Assembly: GCA_016288815.1 (NCBI GenBank)
Contig: JAEELF010000036.1
Span: 42,041-106,040 of the forward strand
Source: Ruminococcus sp.
GTDB lineage: Bacteria > Bacillota > Clostridia > Oscillospirales > Ruminococcaceae
Direction of reading: 5' to 3'
DNA length: 64,000 nt
The notes below the pieces were generated by a model. That model was not told the DNA's origin. It made no database searches and was given only the letters and a program-made list of their open reading frames with translations. The position numbers were made by a program, and so were the translations under genes. Positions 17,989 to 27,154 of this stretch are shown in pieces; within the stretch, counting starts at the first letter, position 1, and each line of letters opens with the position of its first letter.

Positions 17989-18645
17989 TTGTTTGACAGA
18001 ATAAAGGAAGATATCGCGCTCATCAAGGCGCGCGACCCTGCCGCACGCAGCTCCTTTGAGATACTGATGACCTATCCCAGCCTCGTCGCGATACGCAGCT
18101 ACCGCCGCGCGAACTGGTTCTACCGGCGGAAGATGTTCACCATAGCCCGCATGATATCGCAGAGAGCCCGCCGCCGCACCGGTATCGAGATACACCCCGG
18201 CGCGACCATCGGCAGGGGACTTTTCATCGACCACGGCATGGGCGTGGTCATCGGCGAGACCGCAGTCGTCGGGGACAACTGCCTGATATATCAGGGCGCG
18301 ACCCTCGGCGGCACCGGCAAGGACAAGGGTAAGCGTCACCCCACCCTCGGGGACAACGTCCTCGTCGGCGCGGGAGCGAAGGTGCTCGGACCGTTCAAGG
18401 TGGGGAACAATGTCAAGATAGCGGCGAATGCAGTCGTGCTGAATGCTATCCCGGACAACTGTACTGCCGTGGGAGTTCCCGCGAGGGTAGTCCGCATGAA
18501 CGGCGAGAAGATAGCGCCGTGCGTTACGCAGGAGATCGACCAGATACACATTCCCGACCCCGTAAGTCTGGAGTTCTGCCGTCTCCGCGACGAGATCGAC
18601 AAGCTGAAAAAGGAAGTCGAGGCGATGAAGAATGGAGATACTTAA
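17989..18645 (+). CDS. cysE: serine O-acetyltransferase
   Basis: 218 residues beginning at a TTG codon (17989) with AAGGAG well placed 9 bp upstream; no ATG is available in the right place. The left-handed beta-helix hexapeptide repeats run from about residue 65 (GIEIHPGATIGRGLFIDHGMGVVIGE) to 165. It acetylates serine with acetyl-CoA, the committed step of cysteine synthesis. A C-terminal helical tail (RLRDEIDKLKKEVEAMK) follows. Overlaps the next ORF by 14 bp. Control by the tRNA-Cys T-box upstream fits the function. Confidence 0.96.
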   Translation: MFDRIKEDIALIKARDPAARSSFEILMTYPSLVAIRSYRRANWFYRRKMFTIARMISQRARRRTGIEIHPGATIGRGLFIDHGMGVVIGETAVVGDNCLIYQGATLGGTGKDKGKRHPTLGDNVLVGAGAKVLGPFKVGNNVKIAANAVVLNAIPDNCTAVGVPARVVRMNGEKIAPCVTQEIDQIHIPDPVSLEFCRLRDEIDKLKKEVEAMKNGDT

Positions 18646-19009
18646 GCTCCCTGATACGGAGACTGTCCACGAAGCCGTCCGCGCAGACAGACCGCTCATG
18701 GCGGCGATAGGCTTTGACGGCAGCAAGGCTGCGGTCGTGCCGTCGGCGTACTTCGGCAGCTACGAGCTGCTCGCGGCGAGCGCCGGCATACGCGAGGACG
18801 GAGCGTATTTCATGCTCTCGTTCAACAGTCAGTCCGCGGACTGGAACTTTAAGTGTCCCGAGCAGTACGCATACATTTACGACCCGGACGAGCGAACCGC
18901 TGCGTACTACCGTGACGGACTGAGCATGATACCGGAGTTCCTGATGATGTTCGGGTATTTCTCAAAGCTGAACATCACTAACGCCCCGCCGGATATATGG
19001 TCGTTCTGA
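18632..19009 (+). CDS. unknown small protein between cysE and cysS
   Basis: 125 residues, MEILKLPDTETVHEAVRAD..., starting inside the 3' end of cysE, which implies translational coupling. No signal peptide, no membrane segment and no motif I recognise; aromatic-rich C-terminus (DGLSMIPEFLMMFGYFSK). Codon use and overlap argue it is real. Placed under the cysteine T-box, it may serve cysteine supply or tRNA-Cys charging, but nothing in the sequence says how. Confidence 0.75.
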   Translation: MEILKLPDTETVHEAVRADRPLMAAIGFDGSKAAVVPSAYFGSYELLAASAGIREDGAYFMLSFNSQSADWNFKCPEQYAYIYDPDERTAAYYRDGLSMIPEFLMMFGYFSKLNITNAPPDIWSF

Positions 19010-19128
19010 GCCTGCATATTCCGCATGAACGCCGCAGGTGTATAAATGACCGACCTTGGGCGGGGTGATGGGCAGCGTTCCGCAAATCCGTAGGGCGCTC
19101 CCTTGTTCCCGTACCGTAAAATGATATT

Positions 19129-19148
19129 TGTGACCGGTGACGGCCACA
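19129..19148. repeat. short palindromic repeat TGYGACCGGTGACGGYCRCA, copy 1
   Basis: TGTGACCG-GTGA-CGGCCACA forms an imperfect hairpin. Closely related copies are at 20752-20772 and 41910-41930, each at the downstream edge of a larger intergenic repeat. Here it stands alone in the gap before cysS. Confidence 0.65.
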
Positions 19149-19177
19149 CGCATTTTGAAATAAAATGGAGGAATAAT

Positions 19178-20596
19178 ATGTACCTTTATAATTCACTTTC
19201 ACACAAAAAAGAAGAATTCATACCCCATGAAGCCGGCAAGGTGAGTATGTACACCTGCGGACCTACGGTCTATCACTTCGCGCACATCGGCAACCTGCGC
19301 AGCTACATCATGGAGGATATCCTCGAGAAATATCTGCGCTACACGGGTCTGGACGTAAAGCGCGTAATGAACATCACCGACGTCGGACACCTCACCAGCG
19401 ACGGCGACACCGGCGACGACAAAATGCTCAAGGGCGCAAAGCGTGAGCACAAGACCGTCATGGAGATAGCTAAGTTCTACACCGACGCTTTCTTCGCGGA
19501 CTGCGCTAAGCTCAACATCAAGACCCCCGACGTGGTAGTCCCCGCGACCACCTACATCGACGAGTTCATCCGCGTCATCACGACCCTCATGGAGAAGGGC
19601 TATGCCTATGAGGCGGGCGGAAATATCTACTTCGACACCTCCAAGCTCGAGAAGTACTACGTCTTCAACGACTTCAAGGAGGAAGATCTTGCAGTCGGCG
19701 TGCGCGAAGGCGTCGAGGAGGACGGCAACAAGCGAAATAAAGCCGATTTCGTGCTGTGGTTCACCAAGTCCAAGTTCGACGATCAGGAGCTGAAATGGGA
19801 CTCCCCGTGGGGCGTGGGCTACCCCGGCTGGCACATCGAGTGCTCGTGCATAAGCATGAAGAACCTCGGCGAGTACCTCGATATCCACTGCGGCGGCATC
19901 GACAACGCCTTCCCGCACCACACCAACGAGATCGCGCAGTCCGAGGCGTACCTCGGGCACAAGTGGTGCAACTACTGGTTCCATGTGCTCCACCTCAACA
20001 CCAACAGCGGCAAGATGAGCAAGTCCTCGGGCGAGTTCCTGACAGTATCGCTGCTCGAGGAAAAGGGCTATTCACCGCTGATCTACCGCTGGTTCTGCCT
20101 CCTTTCGCACTACAGGAAGTCGCTTGTGTTCTCGTGGGAGAACCTCGACAACGCCGCGACCTCGTACAATAAGCTCGTGGAGAAGCTCGTCCCGCTCGTA
20201 AAGGACAGGAGCGGAGAGGTGGACGACAATGCGTTCGCGGAGCTGAAGAAGAGCTTTACCGACGCCCTCGACAACGACCTCAACACCTCGCTCGCGATAA
20301 CGGCGGTGTACGACGTGCTGAAGTCCGGCGCGAACAGCGTCACGAAGCTCGCGCTCATCGCGGACTTCGACCGCGTACTGGGACTGGGTCTCATTCAGGC
20401 TGCGCAGGCTCTCGCGGAGAATGCTTCGGACGCTGCGGAGGATATCCCGCAGGAGGTGCTCGACCTCATCGAGCAGCGCAGGGAAGCCCGCAAGGCTAAG
20501 GATTTCGCGCTTGCCGACGAGATCAGGGACAAGATCGCGGCGCTCGGATACGAGGTCCGCGAGACACGTCAGGGCACGGAGATAAATAAGCTTTAA
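19178..20596 (+). CDS. cysS: cysteinyl-tRNA synthetase
   Basis: 472 residues from ATG 19178, preceded by TGGAGGA; the longer track start lacks a ribosome site. [20 protein letters not shown] holds the zinc-binding cysteine and HIGH-type motif, [11 protein letters not shown] and the [11 protein letters not shown] segment the other zinc ligands, and [10 protein letters not shown] the KMSKS loop. It charges tRNA-Cys. The gap of about 170 bp after the small unknown gene holds no obvious promoter, so it is likely co-expressed with cysE under the cysteine T-box. Confidence 0.97.
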   Translation: MYLYNSLSHKKEEFIPHEAGKVSMYTCGPTVYHFAHIGNLRSYIMEDILEKYLRYTGLDVKRVMNITDVGHLTSDGDTGDDKMLKGAKREHKTVMEIAKFYTDAFFADCAKLNIKTPDVVVPATTYIDEFIRVITTLMEKGYAYEAGGNIYFDTSKLEKYYVFNDFKEEDLAVGVREGVEEDGNKRNKADFVLWFTKSKFDDQELKWDSPWGVGYPGWHIECSCISMKNLGEYLDIHCGGIDNAFPHHTNEIAQSEAYLGHKWCNYWFHVLHLNTNSGKMSKSSGEFLTVSLLEEKGYSPLIYRWFCLLSHYRKSLVFSWENLDNAATSYNKLVEKLVPLVKDRSGEVDDNAFAELKKSFTDALDNDLNTSLAITAVYDVLKSGANSVTKLALIADFDRVLGLGLIQAAQALAENASDAAEDIPQEVLDLIEQRREARKAKDFALADEIRDKIAALGYEVRETRQGTEINKL

Positions 20597-20600
20597 TAAT

Positions 20601-20772
20601 GGGATTCCAAAGGGAACCTGTTCCCTTTGGCGGAGTCCAGAGGCAGCACCTCTGGTCGCTTCGCTTTCAGTTTTTAAGGCGAAGCGAAACTATCTGAAAG
20701 GCGCTCTGCAAGAGAGAGCGTCCCCTTGTCGCCACGTTGAATTATATGCCCTGCGACCGGTGACGGTCGCAC
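20601..20772. repeat. modular intergenic hairpin repeat, family 1 copy A
   Basis: Begins GGGATTCCAAAGGG and runs through successive hairpins: AAAGGGAAC/GTTCCCTTT, CCAGAGGCAGCACCTCTGG, CTTCGCTTTC/GGCGAAGCG, then GCGCTCTGCAAGAGAGAGCG and the GCGACCGGTGACGGTCGC hairpin. It shares this order with 31793-31961 (reverse) and 41701-41930. It lies between the convergent cysS and GH13 genes. Confidence 0.85.
20752..20772. repeat. short palindromic repeat TGYGACCGGTGACGGYCRCA, copy 2
   Basis: TGCGACCG-GTGA-CGGTCGCA: perfect 8-bp stem, at the distal edge of repeat family 1 copy A. Confidence 0.75.
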
Positions 20773-20790
20773 AGAATATGCTCCATACAT

Positions 20791-20818
20791 AAAAAGGACG
20801 CTCGCAGGAGCGTCCTTT
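20791..20818 (-). terminator. bidirectional terminator between cysS and the GH13 gene
   Basis: AAAAAGGACGCTC-GCAG-GAGCGTCCTTT: a strong palindrome with T-runs on both strands. Confidence 0.9.
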
Positions 20819-20822
20819 CTGT

Positions 20823-22709
20823 TTATTCCACGAACTTCGCAGTGATGATCGAGTAGCCATACGGCGCGATCGTCAGTGCGTTGTTTTCATATTTGCCGAT
20901 ATACTGCCCGAAATCCGTGAACCTCGGCAGCTTGCCCGGGATATCCGTAAGACAGACCTCGTCCCCCGAGCGGTTGATGAAGAAGATGTAGTCCATGGTG
21001 TCGCCCTGACGTGTGAAGCCCGCGATACGCTCGTCAACTATCTCCTCGTCGTTGATGACGAAGTACGCCCTTCCGGACTTCATGTTCGGGATAGCCTTTC
21101 TCACGCGGCTCAGCTCGGTCACATACGCGATGAGGTCGGTGTCCTCGTTGCCCCATGGGTAGCAGCGGCGGTTGAAGGGGTCCTTGTAGCCCTGCAAGCC
21201 GGCTTCGTCGCCGTAGTATATGCTCGGCACGCCCGGCAGGAAGAACATCAGCGCCATAGCCGCCTTGAGGAGCTCCTTGCCGTGGTGGTACTGCTCATGG
21301 GTGAGCCAGCGGTCAGCCATCCAGTCCTTGCTCTTGTCGTCGCAGTTGTCGCCGCCGAGACGGTTTATCGCACGCTCGATGTCGTGCGTGGAGACGAAGT
21401 TCATCAGCACGTCGATAGTCGGCTTCGGGTAGTGCTCGAGGATAGTCATGACGGAGTAGACGAGCTCCTTTGCACTGCCGCCCTTCATGAAGCTGATTAT
21501 AGCCTCGCGGAAGGGGTAATTCATGACGGAATCGAGCTGGTCGCCGAGGAGGTAGCGGCGCTTTATGCCGTAGCTCTCCTTGTTGGAGGCGTCCTCCCAG
21601 ACCTCGCCGATGACGATCTTGTCCTTGTCGTAGCGCTTCACGCACTTGCGGAGGTTGTTCAGGAACTGGTCGGGGAGCTCGTCGGCAACGTCGAGACGGA
21701 AGCCCGCAGCGCCCTTGTCGAGCCAGTAGCGGAGCACGCCCTCGTCGCCGCAGATGAAGTTGGTATAGTCGGGGTTGTTCTCGATGACGTTGGGGAGGGT
21801 GTCGATGCCCCACCAAGCCTCGTAGACGTTCGGGAAGTCGATGAAGGTGTACCAGTCGAAATAGCGGCTGTCTTTTGACTGATAAGCGCCCGGCTCGGGG
21901 TAGCGCCCGAACTTGTTGAAGTACACGCTGTCTGCGCCGGTGTGAGAGAACACGCCGTCGAGGATAATTGAAATGCCGTACTTTTCAGCCTCCGTGCAGA
22001 GCTCCTCGAACTCCTCGTTCGTGCCGAGGAGAGGGTCAGCCTTCATGTAGTCGGCGGTGTTGTAGCGGTGGTTCTCGTGGGACTCGAATATCGGGTTGAG
22101 GTAGATACAGGTCACGCCGAGGTCCTTCAGGTAGCCCAGCTTCGACTGTATACCCGCGAAGTCGCCGCCGAAGTAGTCATTGTTCCACACATGACCGTTG
22201 TGGTCGGGCTTGTAGTAGGGCGTACCGCCCCAGTCATCACGGAGCACGCGCCCCTCGGGGATATTCTCGTGGACCTTGCCGCTCTTGCAGAAGCGGTCGG
22301 GGAATATCTGGTACATCACCCCGCCCTTGAGGAAGTCGGGGGTCTCGTAGGCGCGGTTGTAGACAGTGAGCTGGAAGAGCTCGCCGTGGTCGATCGAGCC
22401 GAGGTGGCAGTCGGTCATCTTGATATAGTGCCTGATACCGCCGGTCGTGTAGGCAAAGTAGTAGTAATGGACATCGCTGTAGCGGGCGTCGTACTCCGCG
22501 GAGTACGCCATGCAGTCCTCCTCCTCTTTAATGCTGTTCATGTTGATGAACCTCTCCTTGAAGCCGGTGCGGAAAAGCACAAGAACAGGCGGCATATCGA
22601 GGGTTAAATCGAGCGGCAGACGTATAGTGAACCTGCACGTCTCGAACTGTCTGACTGCTCCGAAAATGGACTTGTAATTCAGATTCCAAGTATCATATAT
22701 GGGTCTCAT
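20823..22709 (-). CDS. GH13 alpha-glucan hydrolase (neopullulanase/maltogenic amylase-like)
   Basis: About 628 residues from ATG 22709; a TTG six bases upstream (22715) is closer to AGGAG and is the alternative start. An N-terminal beta domain (about 1-125) precedes the catalytic barrel. Catalytic blocks are visible: GFRLDVADE (nucleophile Asp), VIGEVWEDA (acid/base Glu) and FVSTHDIERA (third Asp), with YQIFPDRF at the start of the barrel as in neopullulanases and cyclomaltodextrinases. No signal peptide, so it likely cleaves imported oligosaccharides or glycogen in the cytoplasm, together with the phosphorylase gene upstream of it. Confidence 0.93.
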   Translation of the reverse strand: MRPIYDTWNLNYKSIFGAVRQFETCRFTIRLPLDLTLDMPPVLVLFRTGFKERFINMNSIKEEEDCMAYSAEYDARYSDVHYYYFAYTTGGIRHYIKMTDCHLGSIDHGELFQLTVYNRAYETPDFLKGGVMYQIFPDRFCKSGKVHENIPEGRVLRDDWGGTPYYKPDHNGHVWNNDYFGGDFAGIQSKLGYLKDLGVTCIYLNPIFESHENHRYNTADYMKADPLLGTNEEFEELCTEAEKYGISIILDGVFSHTGADSVYFNKFGRYPEPGAYQSKDSRYFDWYTFIDFPNVYEAWWGIDTLPNVIENNPDYTNFICGDEGVLRYWLDKGAAGFRLDVADELPDQFLNNLRKCVKRYDKDKIVIGEVWEDASNKESYGIKRRYLLGDQLDSVMNYPFREAIISFMKGGSAKELVYSVMTILEHYPKPTIDVLMNFVSTHDIERAINRLGGDNCDDKSKDWMADRWLTHEQYHHGKELLKAAMALMFFLPGVPSIYYGDEAGLQGYKDPFNRRCYPWGNEDTDLIAYVTELSRVRKAIPNMKSGRAYFVINDEEIVDERIAGFTRQGDTMDYIFFINRSGDEVCLTDIPGKLPRFTDFGQYIGKYENNALTIAPYGYSIITAKFVE

Positions 22710-22764
22710 ACACAAATACGCTCCTGAAGAAAAAATGATAGACGGTGTATCACCGCCTTGCCCG

Positions 22765-22799
22765 AAAAAAGGGGACGGATAATCACATTATACGTCCCC
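22765..22799 (-). terminator. terminator after glycogen phosphorylase
   Basis: On the minus strand GGGGACG-TATAATGTGATTATC-CGTCCCC followed by six T; inner ATAAT/ATTAT also pairs. It separates glgP from the GH13 gene, so that gene may need its own start or read-through. Confidence 0.88.
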
Positions 22800-22847
22800 T
22801 CTTCGTTTAGGGTCAATGAAATTAGTTTTGCCCGCAGGGCTCCCCGC

Positions 22848-25256
22848 TCAGCGGAGGTGCCAGATGTTGTCAGCGTACTCGGTAACAGCGCGGTCAGCGG
22901 AGAATATTCCGGCTCCTGCGATGTTGTTGAGCGACATCTTAGCCCACTTGAGCTTGTCGTTGTAGCACTCTGTGCAGTATCTCTGCGCGTTCCTGTAGGA
23001 CTCGAAGTCTGCGAGCACCATGTAGGGGTCGCGGTCCTTGAGGGAGTTCGCAACGTCATTGAAGGTGCAGCCGTTTATGCCGTGGTACATACGCTCGATA
23101 GCTTCGTGGATAGTGCCGTTGTGGTGGAAGTAATCCGACGGGTTGTAGCCTCTCTCCTTGAGAGCGTTGACCTCGGGGGTGGTCATGCCGAAGATGACGA
23201 TGTTGTCGTCGCCGGCAGCCTCCTTGATCTCGATGTTCGCGCCGTCGAGGGTACCGAGGGTAACAGCACCGTTGAGCATGAGCTTCATGTTGCCGGTACC
23301 GGAAGCCTCTGTGCCTGCGAGGGATATCTGCTCGGAGATATCAGCAGCGGGCATGAGGTGCTCGGAGAGTGTTACACAGTAGTTCTCGAGGAATACCACG
23401 GAGAGCTTCTGGCTTATGCGCGGGTTCTTTCTTATCTCCTCGGAGATAGCCCAGATCATCTTGATGATCTGCTTTGCGAGGTAGTATCCGGGAGCAGCCT
23501 TAGCCGCGAAGATGTAGGTCTTGGGGGTGAAGTCCGCATCGGGATTATTGAGCAGATACGCGTAATCCGCGAGGATATTCATAACGTTGAGGTGCTGTCT
23601 CTTGTACTCGTGGAGACGCTTTACCTGAACGTCGAAAATGCTGTCAGGATTGAGGATGAGCCCGCTGTTCGCCTTGACGTACTTTGCGAAGCTGTCCTTG
23701 GACTGTCTCTTGACAGCCATGAGCTTGTTGAGCACTTCCTCGTCGTCCTGGAACTGTCTGAACTTGCTCAGCTCTGCCGCATTCTTGATGAACTTCTTGC
23801 CGATAGTGTCGGAGAGGAGCTTGGTGAGTGCGGGGTTGGACTGATAGAGCCAGCGTCTGTACGCGATACCGTTCGTGACGTTCAGGAACTTCTCGGGTGT
23901 GTTCTCGTACTCATCGCGGAAGACATCGTGCTTGATGATCTCGGAGTGGAGCTTGGATACGCCGTTTACGCTGTGCGATACCGCAACGCAGAGGGTAGCC
24001 ATGTGTATCTGGTTGTCCTTGATGATGGACATACGGGTAGTTCTTGCGCTGTCGTTGCCGTTTTTCTCCATGAGGGACTGGCAGTAGCGGTTGTTGATCT
24101 CCACGATTATCGAGAAGATACGCGGGATAACAGCCTTCACGAGGTTGACGTCCCACTTCTCGAGCGCCTCAGCCATAACGGTGTGGTTGGTGTAGGCGAA
24201 GGTGCGTGTAACGATATCCCACGATTTCTCCCATGTGTAGCCGCAGTCGTCGAGGAGAATGCGCATGAGCTCGGGGATAGCGAGGGTCGGGTGGGTGTCG
24301 TTGATGTGGATAGCGACCTTGTCAGCGAGGTTCTCGAGAGTGCCGTAAACGTTCATGTGGTTGTTTACGATATCGCCCACGGACGCCGCACAGAGGAAGT
24401 ACTGCTGGCGGAGACGGAGGCTCTTGCCCTCGAGGTGGTTGTCGTTGGGGTAGAGTATCTTGGATATGGCGTTCGCGATGGAGTTCTGAGCGAGAGCGCT
24501 TGCATAGTCGCCCTTGTTGAACATATTCATGTCGAAGCTCGGAGCCTTCGCGGACCACAGACGGAGCACGGAGACGCCCTCCGAGCCGTAGCCGGAAACG
24601 TACATATCGTAAGGTGTAGCCACAACGGTGTTGTAGTTGACGTGCGAGATATAGTGGTACTGGTTGTCCCAATATTCCTGGAGGTCGCCCTCGAAGTGGA
24701 TATCAATAGCGAGCTCGGGCTTCGGAACGAGCCATACGGAGCCGCCGGGGAGCCAGTTATCGGGGAGCTCTGTCTGCCAGCCGTCCTCAAGCTTCTGCTG
24801 GAAGATGCCGTACTCATAGCAGATAGAATAGCCCATTGCGGGGAAGCCCTGAGTTGCGAGGCCGTCGAGGTAGCAGGCAGCGAGTCTTCCGAGACCGCCG
24901 TTGCCGAGACCTGCGTCGGGCTCGTACTCGTAGATCTTATCGAGGTTGATGTCGTGCTCCTTGAGCATAGCCTTGATGTCGTCGGCGAGCTCGAGGTTGT
25001 ATATGCTTGTCTTGAGCGAGCGTCCCATGAGGAACTCCATGGAGAGGTAGTATATCTGCTTGCCGCCCACGGAATGGGTGTGGTTGATGAAGCTCTGTCT
25101 CTTTGTGCCCAGTATATCCACGATTATGGAAGAGAGAACGTGGTATACCTGCTTATCGGAAGCCTCCTCGGGGGACACGCTGTAGAGCGCGGTGAGCTTG
25201 CGCGGGAATTCCTGTCTGATACGTTCCATAAGAGGGTTTGCCTTTTTTGCAGCCAT
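22848..25256 (-). CDS. glgP: glycogen/starch phosphorylase
   Basis: 802 residues, standard length. GLGNGGLGRLAACYLDGLAT, the YEYGIFQQ segment and the PLP-binding block EASGTGNMKLMLNGAVTLGT (Schiff-base lysine) are family hallmarks. It releases glucose-1-phosphate from alpha-1,4-glucans using PLP and phosphate. AAGGAG stands 9 bp before the ATG. Transcribed from its own promoter (25378-25406) and followed by the GH13 gene. The 856-residue plus-strand ORF over it is an antisense shadow. Confidence 0.97.
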   Translation of the reverse strand: MAAKKANPLMERIRQEFPRKLTALYSVSPEEASDKQVYHVLSSIIVDILGTKRQSFINHTHSVGGKQIYYLSMEFLMGRSLKTSIYNLELADDIKAMLKEHDINLDKIYEYEPDAGLGNGGLGRLAACYLDGLATQGFPAMGYSICYEYGIFQQKLEDGWQTELPDNWLPGGSVWLVPKPELAIDIHFEGDLQEYWDNQYHYISHVNYNTVVATPYDMYVSGYGSEGVSVLRLWSAKAPSFDMNMFNKGDYASALAQNSIANAISKILYPNDNHLEGKSLRLRQQYFLCAASVGDIVNNHMNVYGTLENLADKVAIHINDTHPTLAIPELMRILLDDCGYTWEKSWDIVTRTFAYTNHTVMAEALEKWDVNLVKAVIPRIFSIIVEINNRYCQSLMEKNGNDSARTTRMSIIKDNQIHMATLCVAVSHSVNGVSKLHSEIIKHDVFRDEYENTPEKFLNVTNGIAYRRWLYQSNPALTKLLSDTIGKKFIKNAAELSKFRQFQDDEEVLNKLMAVKRQSKDSFAKYVKANSGLILNPDSIFDVQVKRLHEYKRQHLNVMNILADYAYLLNNPDADFTPKTYIFAAKAAPGYYLAKQIIKMIWAISEEIRKNPRISQKLSVVFLENYCVTLSEHLMPAADISEQISLAGTEASGTGNMKLMLNGAVTLGTLDGANIEIKEAAGDDNIVIFGMTTPEVNALKERGYNPSDYFHHNGTIHEAIERMYHGINGCTFNDVANSLKDRDPYMVLADFESYRNAQRYCTECYNDKLKWAKMSLNNIAGAGIFSADRAVTEYADNIWHLR

Positions 25257-25377
25257 GGTAATATCTCCTTATCTGTTTGCCGCCGAGCGGCCATTACTGA
25301 AAGTATATTGCTCCGAACAGTATACTGACGATAAATCGCTTTTATCAGCCGGAACAAATTACAGTATGTATATTGTA

Positions 25378-25406
25378 ATTGTACCACTTTTCACTCGGAT
25401 TTTCAA
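25378..25406 (-). promoter_or_regulatory. sigma-A promoter for glgP
   Basis: Minus strand: TTGAAA, 17-bp spacer, TACAAT, about 120 bp upstream of the glgP ATG. Confidence 0.78.
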
Positions 25407-25616
25407 CTGTATATTTCAACAAATATTTCTCAACGGATTTTACATATTACGAAAAATCGTTTAAGGAGAGTACCTATCCGGACGAATAACGAGCCATGTT
25501 TTTGTGAAAAATGCTGAAATGGTGTAAAAAATGCGCCGTGGTCAGTGCAAATCGACCATAATTTTCTTCCGTCAGAACGACGCATATATTTTTAAAAAAT
25601 AAAACTTCAAAAATGT
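25407..25616. other. AT-rich divergent intergenic stretch, nothing further identified
   Basis: Between the glgP promoter and the promoter of the SipW-like gene. No ORF with a ribosome site, no strong hairpin and no RNA family could be recognised. Confidence 0.5.
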
Positions 25617-25645
25617 TTGAAATCCGCTAAGAGATGTGTTATAAT
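25617..25645 (+). promoter_or_regulatory. sigma-A promoter for the SipW-like gene
   Basis: TTGAAA, 17-bp spacer, TATAAT. Confidence 0.88.
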
Positions 25646-25725
25646 AGAAACAGTTCGTTCTGAGCGCATAAAAATAGATACGCGCGGGCGGGTCGGACGA
25701 GATAAGAGTAAAGGAAATGATAAAA

Positions 25726-26940
25726 ATGGCTAAGAAGAAAAGCGGCTCGTTACTTAAATTCCTCCTGATATTGATATGTCTGCTGTCCATAGCAGTTTCA
25801 CTGACTATAAATATTGCATTCTCCAAAGGAAAGACCCCGAAGCTCTTCGGGAGATACATCTACATCGTCGAGCAGAACGTGAATTTCGGCGCTGACAGCA
25901 AGATAACCCCCGGCTCCGCTGTTTTCGCTGCCGATGCATCTGACGTCACCCTCACCGAGAAGGACATCGTCATCGCTTACCCCGCCGGAGATCCCAATAA
26001 TCTCCACGTTGCCGGTGTGTACGCAGTCACTACTGCTGATGACGGCTCGATAAAGTACCGCCTCTACTACAACGGCGCCGAGGACACTGCCGGCGGCGTC
26101 TCCAAGGAAAGCGTCATCGCTATCTGCACGGGCTATAATTCCAGCGAAGAGATAGGCAAGTTCATCACCTTCGCAAAGAGCATAACGGGTATCCTCGTGC
26201 TGCTCATTCTCCCCTGCGTACTGCTCGTCATCATGCTCATCGCAAGGATCGCTTCCGCAGCAGGCGGCAAGGACGAGGACGACAGCTACGACTTCTACGA
26301 GTACGACGAAAACGAGAAGAAGGCCGCTCCCGAAAAGCCCAGCCACGCAAAGACCGGCTCCCCGCTCTTCGAGGCTTCGCAGGAGATCCAGCCCAGCAAC
26401 GAGCTCGAGCTCAAGAAGATGTCCATTGCCGAGAACTTCTCCCAGAAGAAGGTCAACCCCGATTCTCCGTACCAGAAGGAGAAGGAGCGCACCATGCAGT
26501 TCAAGACACAGCGCTCCGCAGAGACCTCCTTTGCAGCAAGAAATATGGGCGGAACTTCCTCCACGGCTCCCACTGCGGACGCCCTCCGCGAGGAAATGCT
26601 CCGCAAGAACGCAGAAGCCGAGCGCACAGGCTCGTTCAGCATAAAGAACGCAGTCCCCGCACCCGCTGCTCCGCAGCCCGCTGAAGCTCACGCAGCCCCC
26701 GACAACACCGGTGTGCTCTCGAAGGCTCAGCTCGCTGAGATGTCCAGGAACGATATCCCCAAGACCACGCCGCTCCGCAGCCAGTCTTCCGCACCATCGG
26801 CAGCGCCGAAGAAGAGCAGCTCGCCTGATATCGGGGACATCATCAAAAAGTCCGATACGAACGCACGCAAGAAGAGCGCCGCGGATATGTCCGTGGACGA
26901 CCTCCTCAAGCTCATCGAGGACGAAAAGAATAAGCTGTGA
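25726..26940 (+). CDS. membrane protein, degenerate SipW-type signal peptidase fold with long disordered tail
   Basis: 404 residues from ATG 25726; AAGGA is 10 bp upstream but touches the track's ATG at 25717. One N-terminal membrane segment (about 9-30), an extracytoplasmic domain with KLFGRYIYIV...ITPGSAVFA...KDIVIAYP, and a second membrane segment (ITGILVLLILPCVLLVIMLI, near 150-175) match the order of S26B signal peptidases, where LFGY..YIVLSGSMEP...GD is expected. The catalytic serine block SGSMEP is missing. The cytoplasmic tail (about 180-404) is low-complexity, rich in Ala, Lys, Pro and Ser, ending MSVDDLLKLIEDEKNKL. Family link is inference; the gene itself is sure. Confidence 0.82.
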   Translation: MAKKKSGSLLKFLLILICLLSIAVSLTINIAFSKGKTPKLFGRYIYIVEQNVNFGADSKITPGSAVFAADASDVTLTEKDIVIAYPAGDPNNLHVAGVYAVTTADDGSIKYRLYYNGAEDTAGGVSKESVIAICTGYNSSEEIGKFITFAKSITGILVLLILPCVLLVIMLIARIASAAGGKDEDDSYDFYEYDENEKKAAPEKPSHAKTGSPLFEASQEIQPSNELELKKMSIAENFSQKKVNPDSPYQKEKERTMQFKTQRSAETSFAARNMGGTSSTAPTADALREEMLRKNAEAERTGSFSIKNAVPAPAAPQPAEAHAAPDNTGVLSKAQLAEMSRNDIPKTTPLRSQSSAPSAAPKKSSSPDIGDIIKKSDTNARKKSAADMSVDDLLKLIEDEKNKL

Positions 26941-26945
26941 TACAG

Positions 26946-26974
26946 AAGGCAGACCTCATCGGTCTGCCTTTTTT
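26946..26974 (+). terminator. terminator after the SipW-like gene
   Basis: AAGGCAGACC-TCAT-CGGTCTGCCTT followed by T-run. Confidence 0.92.
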
Positions 26975-27089
26975 GCATTTTTTTCCATTTCCACATCGTT
27001 ATGCTACATATTATCACGCGCGCCGGGCAGAATAATATCAGACTCCCACCGATCCAGCCGCCTTTTTTCACCAAAAACCGCGCCAGATA

Positions 27090-27118
27090 TTGACAAATCG
27101 TCAAATACATTGTATAAT
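27090..27118 (+). promoter_or_regulatory. sigma-A promoter for the first cyclophilin gene
   Basis: TTGACA, 17-bp spacer, TATAAT: perfect consensus. Confidence 0.92.
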
Positions 27119-27154
27119 GTATATATCTGTAAATTCTTAGAACGAGGTATGTAA

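Noticed and set aside
22758-25328. 856-codon plus-strand ORF over glycogen phosphorylase
   Set aside because: Antisense to glgP, with its PLP and glucan motifs in the minus frame; the translated shadow shows no protein-like features.
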